Below are positions 57,452 through 64,000 of a stretch of 64,000 bases of DNA, in pieces. Each line of letters opens with the position of its first letter. The stretch's first letter is position 1. The translations under genes and the position numbers were made by a program. Below the pieces are notes generated by a model. That model made no database searches. It was not told the DNA's origin and saw only the letters and a program-made list of their open reading frames with translations. This DNA is from Turritopsis dohrnii (Eukaryota > Cnidaria > Hydrozoa > Anthoathecata > Oceaniidae), in contig BQMF02000066.1 of assembly GCA_027922465.2 (NCBI GenBank), positions 558,001 to 622,000 of the forward strand, read 5' to 3'.

Positions 57452-58439
57452 AACACATCATTAATCCCAACCGATTCTTGTTGACTATAGTTGTAAGAAT
57501 TCTTGCTGTTAACTTTCACTGGATGCGTATAATACATAATCGATTCAATCACGAGAAAACTACTGGTAAATCACCAGCAAAGAATCAAGAGCAAAGACGT
57601 CATACTTTCACATGCCAACATACCACCTCTCAATGATGATGAAATCCAAGAATCCGAATAATACTTTTACAAAATTAGAACACGAGAAGTCTACCAAATT
57701 TCTTTTTATTTCAAAACATATTTCACCAGGGTAACCTCTTCAGCGTAAAACCTGCTATGAATGGGGGCCTAAAGAAGTATAAATGTCTTTCCAAGTCAAA
57801 AGATTGGAATTTTTTGATACATTCTGTGTTTCAGTTGTAATGCCAGTAAATGTCCCAATCGCCAGTAAATGTCGCAAAATTGCCACAACTAGAATTTTCA
57901 TTGGTTTTAATTTTTTTAACAATAAATGTCGTAGTATTTTTCAAAATCAACAGCAAATGTCCCAAACTTACACAATCATAATAATGTGCAAGGTATAAAA
58001 AGGACAGACCTGTTGCTTAAATCAATCAATCAGAAATCACTTTGGGGAATCTAAATCATAGCATCGAGTAACTAGTAGTATTAGCGAAAAAAAGTAAAAG
58101 CAACTTGCTTTGTGAAACATAATGTTGAAAATTAAAGCTGTCTTATTTTTATATGTTGCAATCTCTGTGACATGTCGTGTAGGTCCATTAGCGCACTGTG
58201 CGATGAGTAGTACCACATCTTGATCAGAATAATCAGTGTCCAGTTCAAAACAAGGATGTAGTAGATATTTGTTAGAAACCGAAATTAAAAAGTTGCGACA
58301 TTTACTGTTGCAACACTTACTGGTAGTGCACCAGTCTTAAGAAAAGATTCATTGGAATCATCCTGTGTGCAAACACTCTGGTGTGGAAGCCACAGGTATA
58401 TACTTAAAAAGGTTTACATCATCGAGGGTCGCTCACTGA
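57452..58439. other. Spacer with short CAGTAAATGTC motifs
   Basis: No gene. CAGTAAATGTC(C/G) and variants occur at about 57842, 57862, 57922 and 57950, and inverted as GCGACATTTACTG at about 58293. This may be the edge of an element. Confidence 0.4.
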
Positions 58440-59455
58440 TCAAATTAATTCGAAAGAATGATGCAGATACCTTCGAAAGAAATCAGTAGAAGCAGTCATG
58501 GGACCAATTTCTGAATCTAACTTTACAATTGCTCCAGCGTTTTATGCGTCGCAAGTCGCCCATATTTGTCTTTCTCACCACATCATAAAAGAAAAACAGT
58601 CAAGATTTGGCTGACGGTTTTTTGTTATTGCTCGACGTCAGCTATATCGATTAAAGTCATGGACGACTATTCTACCGATGCCTTTTTGCAATCATTTACA
58701 CGATTTGCTTGCGATCAAGGATATTCAAGGAAACTCTTTTGTGATGGAGGTAGCCAGATTGTCAGTGGTTGTGAAAACATGAAACTAGACTTTCAAGACC
58801 TACAGCCAAAACTTCACTGGAAAAATTCAATATGGTCAGTTGGAGGTCATAACATGCACGAAAAAGTAGAACGGCAGATCATAGAAATCAATCGTTCAAT
58901 CGAGACAAATACACTCAAAGAAAGACTTTCAATATTGCAATGGGAGACGTTAGCTGCTATAATTGCGAATTCAATCAATGATCTACCTATTGGTGTTGGA
59001 ACCAAAGTTCAACAATCTTGATTTAATCACGCCAAATCGTCTACTTCTTGGAAGAAAAAACGACAGAAGTCCTGTTGGTAAACAAAAAACCATCCTGAAT
59101 TCTTCAAAACAACAAACGAATCGACGATGCATGGTTTGAATCATGGCTGATAAATCATGTACCAAACTTGGTCAATCAGCAAAAGTGGTACAACAGTGAT
59201 GAGAATATCGAAGTTGGTGATGTTGTTCTATTCAAAAAGTCAGATTTTTCTATATCAAAATCATATCAGTATGGTATTATCTCAAGTGTCAAGTACGGCA
59301 AAGACGATGTTGTTCGTAAAGTATTGGTTCGATATTGTAATGCAAGTCAAAACGCAAGTCGAGAAACTTATCGTTCAAATCGAGATCTCATTCTGATTCT
59401 ATCAATCAACGAAAGCGATTTGTTAGAAGAACTGGCAGAAATGTACGGGTGTTAA
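58440..59455 (+). pseudogene. BEL/Pao retrotransposon integrase, frameshifted
   Basis: In order: FYASQVAHICLS (the first catalytic Asp region, where VDICGPF is expected, so the Asp appears lost), then IKVMDDYSTDAFLQSFTRFA, LFCDGGSQIVSG (second Asp), and HNMHEKVERQI (catalytic Glu). After a shift at about 59010 comes NLDLITPNRLLLGR, the Pao-specific end of the core. After another, WFESWLINHVPNL, GDVVLFKKSD and GIISSVKYGKDD form the C-terminal domain. It ends at TAA 59453-59455. At least three frame breaks. RT and RNase H are absent, so only the 3' part of pol is left. Confidence 0.8.
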
Positions 59456-59470
59456 ACCTGACTGGCGGAT

Positions 59471-59700
59471 TGTAACATAAACGTTGATAATTATTGTGGT
59501 TTAAAATTTCATTTTATTAGCCATTTTGTTCATTTTGTTTCTTTGTTTCATACTCTCAAGTTACGTTTCTGTATTTAGTATTTTTTTTATTTACTAATTG
59601 CGTTTCAACCTATAAGAGAGGAAGATTTGTATTTTTTCTACACTCACTGATCCAAATAAGAACTCGTGAATAAAAGTACCGCTCAGTTTTGTCAACCTTT
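59471..59700 (+). repeat. Possible BEL/Pao 3' LTR remnant
   Basis: After the integrase stop, GACTGGCGGAT resembles a purine-rich primer site and TGTAACATAA a typical LTR start. AATAAA lies at about 59669. No second LTR is in the window, so this is tentative. Confidence 0.25.
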
Positions 59701-60210
59701 TGCATCACACTTTTTGGCCAGCTGTTAACCTTCTTATTTGTATTTAGTTATTTAGTTATCGTAACAAACTTGTTACAACACCACAAACAGCGGTTGTTTC
59801 AACGAAACAAAGAGTTAAAAATCTGTTTTATTGATCATTACAAAATTAAAAGCCGTGTCGAAAGAAAAAACAGTCATTATTCTTCAAGAAATGGCAGATC
59901 TGCAATCTTAATTGGTTTTCTGTGATCATTGATGTCATTTTCAAGGTTTATCCTTTTATATACTTATATACTTATATATATAATTCAAAAAAAAAATGTT
60001 ATTAGATTTTTAAAATACCATCACGAGAAAACATTGTGTTTTATGATATTGACGAGATAAGTTGTCTTTAATGCTTACTCGTGATCAGCTTAACCCAAAG
60101 TCACCGTATAAGATATTGATAAAGATTTGAATATAAAAAAGAAGCCGATTGGTTTGAAGACTTCCGGACGTGTCACAACGACACATATCTACTCTCAACA
60201 ATTAAACATT
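59701..60210. other. Spacer
   Basis: No gene recognised. Confidence 0.4.
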
Positions 60211-60475
60211 GCCGTATTGCCAATTTTGGTCAATATTGACACAATAACTGTCAAATTCGAAACCAGTAGCTTTCAATTGTACTTTGTGTTAATTTTTATG
60301 AAAATCGGAGAAGTTTTGAAATTTAATCCGAACTTGGCCCGAATTGCCTAATTTTGATCAAAATTGACGAAATAATTGTCAAATTCGAAATAAACACCTC
60401 CCAATGGTGCTTAGTGCAATTTTTTTATGAACTTTGGTGAACTGAAAGTCCAAATTTGGCCGAAATTGCGAATTT
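60211..60475 (+). repeat. Imperfect tandem duplication (about 130 bp unit)
   Basis: GAATTGCCTAATTTTGATCA...CAAATTCGAAA... at about 60348-60470 repeats the 60211-60347 segment GTATTGCCAATTTTGGTCAA...CAAATTCGAAA. Confidence 0.6.
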
Positions 60476-61040
60476 GTCAACTATGACATGTAAACGTTGC
60501 ACGAAATCGATGATATTTTTCCTGAAGACTTGCACAACTATGAACAATTTTTCATGAGAAAGTCGCTTCTTCAGAATGAGGCAGAGTTTTTGTGTTTGGT
60601 GTTTCATAACTGTGAAGATTTTTGTTAATTCTGCCAACCTTAGCTTTGTAACACAATTTTTTAAATGACTTGGTGATGGGTCATATCACTTTTTTAGGAT
60701 AATTATACGATGTGAACAATATATAGATAACATTGATTATAATTCAGCCAGGGAATTAGCACTTCAATAAAAACACAATGTTTTGGTTAAAATTATTTAC
60801 TCTTAATAAGAAGAATAGAAAAAGAGAAGGAAAAACAACTTTAGTTTTTCTATTGTAATAACCTCGATGCGCTAGCGTGTGGCTCTATTCAAATCTAAAT
60901 TTTGAAATTAGCGGTTAATTGCATAATCTTTCTTTAAACAAAGAAATAATTTAGCATAATTTAAGCAGTAGCAATGCGATTGTTTTTTTAAAAATCAATC
61001 CTGGCGAAATACTATTGGCTTACATCAACGCATGATGTAA
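60476..61040. other. Spacer
   Basis: No gene or clear repeat. Confidence 0.4.
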
Positions 61041-61787
61041 TACCTTATCGGGGAAAAAAAAGTCGGGATTTATTTTAGTCGGGGAAAATTTTGGTCGGGG
61101 AAAAATTTAGTCACCTCGAGAAATTTTAGTCACTTTTCCCCGACCAAAATTTGGAAATTAGTCGCTTTTCCCCGACTAAAATTTCTAAATAAGTCACTTT
61201 TCCCTGACCAAAATTTGCAATACAAGTAGAAAATGGAACACAATTTTTGTCGACACTTTCAATTTGAACTAAAAATTATATTACAAAATAACTAATTAAG
61301 AGTTCAATCTAATACAATAACAGTTTTTGAGGTTTGATCGTCATTATTTTCATCACTGGCATCCATATTGCTTTCACAAACATCAATTATATCTTCACTG
61401 ACATCCATTTTATTTTCACTGACATCAATTTTGTTTCCCTTAATCGTAACAGAAAAATCTGTATCGTCCTCATTGACTGATTCAACTTCATTCGATTCCC
61501 CTTCCTTTGCTTGACCGTCATAATTCCAGTCGAAAATCGATAGATAGACTCTACTTGAGATTATCAAAAATCGGGGAAAAGTTTCGGTCGGGGACTAAAA
61601 AATCGGGGAAATGTTTTGGGCGGGAGTAAAAAAACCGGGGAAAATTTTTGGACGGGGAAATGAAAAATCGGGTGAAATTTTTGGACGGGTGTTGAAAAGT
61701 CGGGGGAAAATTTGATCGGGGAAAATTTTAGTCACTAGCCCAAAAAATTAGTCACTTACCCCCGACTTTTTTTTCCCCGATAAGGTA
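61041..61787. mobile_element. DNA transposon with 27-bp TIRs and (GTCGGGGAAAATTTT)n subterminal repeats
   Basis: TIR TACCTTATCGGGGAAAAAAA plus AGTCGGG at the left; the exact reverse complement ends at 61787. Next to both TIRs lie many copies of TCGGGGAAAATTTT or its complement (61075-61200 and 61570-61760), in both orientations. Flanks TA or GTA may be the duplication. The interior holds a small acidic ORF. Superfamily unknown. Confidence 0.7.
61304..61567 (-). CDS. Acidic repeat protein in the 61041 element
   Basis: 87 residues, no known domain. The C-terminal half is a run of degenerate 7-residue units (KIDVSEN, KMDVSED, IIDVCES, NMDASDE) of Asp/Glu/Ser. It is the only ORF of the element, but is too small for a transposase. 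It may be a remnant or a chance frame. Confidence 0.35.
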   Translation of the reverse strand: MIISSRVYLSIFDWNYDGQAKEGESNEVESVNEDDTDFSVTIKGNKIDVSENKMDVSEDIIDVCESNMDASDENNDDQTSKTVIVLD

Positions 61788-61815
61788 GTATTTTTTATCA
61801 TAAACTGTTTCTCCT

Positions 61816-61980
61816 AAAGGCGAATATCCACTTCAGATAATTGTCCGCAGACCGGACCACATCGGTTCGCTAAACAACAGACCACGTGAAAACATTACGT
61901 ATTATTTTCACGTGGTCTATTGTTTTGCGAACCGTCCGGTCGGTCCGTGGACATTTATCCGAATTAGATATTCGCCTTAA
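61816..61980. mobile_element. Foldback MITE, nearly full-length palindrome
   Basis: The two halves AAAGGCGAATATC...AGACCACGTGAAAA and TTTTCACGTGGTCT...GATATTCGCCTT are complementary along most of 165 bp, with a 10-bp centre around 61895-61905. No ORF. Confidence 0.75.
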
Positions 61981-62339
61981 CAGTGAGGGAAATATATTAT
62001 TAAAATAATCATAGATATCATAGTTTGAAAACATAAAGCAATTCCGAATATGCATCTTGGAAGCTTTAAAATTCAAAGTAAAACAAGATAAGATCTAAAT
62101 AAAAATGACGAATTTTCGATTTATTTCTAAATCATCAGCAGGACATATAAAAGTTTAGGGAGTAAAAACAATTAGTTGAACCAGTAAAATAAAGAAAGGA
62201 TAAAACAGTCATAGTTTCAGACCTCATCATTAACAAACTATAAAAGTATAAGGTAACGTAGTTAAATGAAGGACTCTTTTTACATGAATAAAAACTTTAT
62301 TAACTTTATTAACTTAAAGTTTTAGCTTAAACTTTTGTT
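61981..62339. other. Spacer
   Basis: No gene recognised. Confidence 0.4.
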
Positions 62340-62645
62340 TTAGCTCTAAATCTTTCATTCAATAATAAATTCTATTCAATGCACTGATTTTTGGCGGATC
62401 TTGCCTTTAAAGGATTTCAATTGGATTTCTGTGTATGCAAAAGAGCAATATTACAAATTCTTATTCTTCGTGTTTCTTTTTTTCTCTAACTGGACCTCCA
62501 CTAGGTGTGATTATGATTAATAAAACCTTTTTATATTTTTTCGTGTTTTTTTTATGTAAACTTTGGCTATTTTTTGTTTTGAATTAAAGTTTGAAACGCA
62601 GATTTCTAATGAATTTTTTGCTTTATTTTTTTTAAGAAAAAGTTT
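62340..62645. repeat. Dispersed repeat, second copy (see 11085-11430)
   Basis: Same blocks in the same order as at 11085-11430, about 80% alike by eye, ending in poly-T. Confidence 0.6.
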
Positions 62646-64000
62646 TTTAATTTCCGCCCTTTTTAGAGTAGGAAATTGTTTGGTTTACACATCTTATCTA
62701 TCCATCTGTCTCTGTAACAGTTTTTTGCAGTTTTTTGAAAGTCCGTTCGCATTTCAGATTGTATGAAAAATGGAATACAAAAAGGCCACTTTCAATAGTA
62801 ATTCATAAAACTAATAACATTTTTATACTTTTGAAATACTTTTAGAAGTTATTTTAGCCGTTTTATGTTAAAAACTTCTCAATTCAATTATCTTTAAAAT
62901 TTCTTGTCAGTAAATTACCCACAGCGAGCACGTGAATCGTTCTCGAACCGATTTGGGTTATGTTTTGAGGAAGTTGCAGAAGTAGAAGAAACTTTAAAGA
63001 AGAATTTTAAGACTTCTTTCCTGTCTTTATCTACTATTGCAATCGAAGTATTATCATGAGAACATTCCTTATAGAGAAAATATTGATGCTTAGCTGACTC
63101 TGGGAAAAATTCTTGAAAAAGAAGGTGAAGGTTTGATAGTAAACGAAACTTTTCTGTGAAAGAAACTTTCAATATCAAAGCAGAAATGTATGTAGTATCA
63201 ACATTACTGGTGAATACGTCTTATCAATAAATGCATGAGACATGCTCATTTCATTTAATAAATATTACACTGAAAGTTGAAGATATTGAAAAAAAGAAAA
63301 ATCAAAACAAATGAAATTGTCATATAGCAGCACAAATCACTTGTGAATGAGTTGACAACCCAAACATAAATACATTCTGAAAGTATAAACAAGATAACAC
63401 TGAACGATATGTCTATTAAAACTGTTTTTCTGTTTCCGAAGCGTCATAGTGAATTGGAATTAAGTGGCTGGAATTAAGTTTAATAAATTAAGGAAGGGAG
63501 TAATTTGGGGAATTCCAGACTGTATCAAATTATTCATCACTGTACAATGCTCGGTAAAGTTATCACTGTGTTGAACTGATTAGTTCTAAGTTCACATTGG
63601 AAAAGATGACATTGTTCAAAATAATCCTGCAAACCACTAAATATATATGTCAAGAAGACAAACTTTGGATGATGATTAGAATCCAAGCAATTATATAAAT
63701 GCAATGAGATCAGTAAAGCCTTTTAAAAGTTTGGAGTGTAACATGTTCTAGGACACAATACCTTAAGGGATTTTTTTCCGTGGATTAATTTTTGCGACTT
63801 TTGCGACTTTTGGCCAAATTCGCAAAAATAAATCCACGCAAAATTTCATGGTTTTATTTGCTCATATTTTGGCTCTGCGTACCTTTCTTACATCAACTAT
63901 TTCCTTTCACTTCTCAAGCACCCATTGGTTTTGCAACGTGGCAGGAATGGAAATGCTGATTTTCGCTGCTACATTTATTATAAAATACACACATTGATGT
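62646..64000. other. Right end of window, no gene recognised
   Basis: A minus ORF at 62915-63178 (87 codons, with KECSHDNTSIAIVDKD) looks somewhat protein-like, but I do not know its family and see no exon borders. The rest is AT-rich, apart from the MITE fragment at 63757. Confidence 0.35.
63757..63840. repeat. MITE-like fragment with AATACCTTAAGGGA end and stem-loop
   Basis: AATACCTTAAGGGA (also at about 8330) is followed by CGTGGATTAATTTTTGCGA, whose complement TCGCAAAAATAAATCCACG lies about 25 bases on, giving a 19-bp stem. The right end may lie outside the window. Confidence 0.45.

Noticed and set aside
1..64000. CRISPR arrays, bacterial operons, riboswitches
   Set aside because: The tandem repeats here lack regular spacers, and spliced genes and animal transposons show a eukaryotic genome.

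Overview
The window is AT-rich eukaryotic DNA from a metazoan, most likely a cnidarian (inference). The reasons are introns with GT/AG borders, an intronless class A GPCR, a single-pass immunoglobulin (Ig) receptor, exons of a P2X7-C-terminal-like domain, and a very wide range of animal transposons. There are no operons, ribosome-binding sites or CRISPR arrays. A species cannot be named from the sequence.

Only two host genes look intact. One is a 275-residue rhodopsin-like GPCR at 14.8-15.6 kb (+). The other is a six-exon type I membrane protein at 37.98-45.51 kb (+), with signal peptide, two Ig domains, a linker, a TM segment and a short basic tail. All five of its introns are phase 1, and the exons join to 828 nt. 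A third host-like locus at 18.0-18.5 kb keeps parts of a P2RX7_C-type domain, but it is degenerate and is cut by a SINE.

Most of the rest is mobile DNA. From left to right: a broken Helentron (Rep, PIF1 helicase and fused endonuclease, 1-3.3 kb); a zinc finger/tyrosine recombinase/SANT gene of Crypton type (3.8-6.0 kb); GACGTC palindrome arrays (6.5-8.0 kb); foldback and dispersed repeats (10-13.5 kb); two nested elements with TTAA target duplications (17-18 kb); a tRNA-derived SINE (18.5 kb); BEL/Pao pol remains (19.8-20.9 kb); a LINE 3' part (21-22 kb); several TA-flanked MITEs (22.4-24.8 kb); Penelope-like (PLE) and DIRS scraps (25.5-28.3 kb); two sister Harbinger derivatives, each inside another element (29.4-33.7 kb); a tyrosine-recombinase relic (34 kb); and a second Penelope-like fragment (35.8-36.8 kb).

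The Ig gene carries a MITE in intron 1, a G-rich MITE ending 29 bp before exon 4, and a tandem Helitron-like array in its last intron. Next come a mariner relic, a second GACGTC array and a four-level nest at 47.8-52.0 kb: a MITE split by a LINE 3' end, itself split by two nearly identical Penelope-like copies lying head to head. After a second SINE copy, 52.9-57.5 kb holds a decayed block with a tyrosine recombinase plus coiled-coil and hydrophobic ORFs on the other strand, possibly of virus-like origin. The right end has a BEL/Pao integrase relic, a 27-bp-TIR element with an acidic ORF, a near-perfect foldback and dispersed repeats.

Most mobile coding regions are broken. The two Penelope-like copies at 48-51.5 kb are the youngest-looking insertions. 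Coordinates of element ends come from reading terminal repeats by eye and could be off by a few bases.
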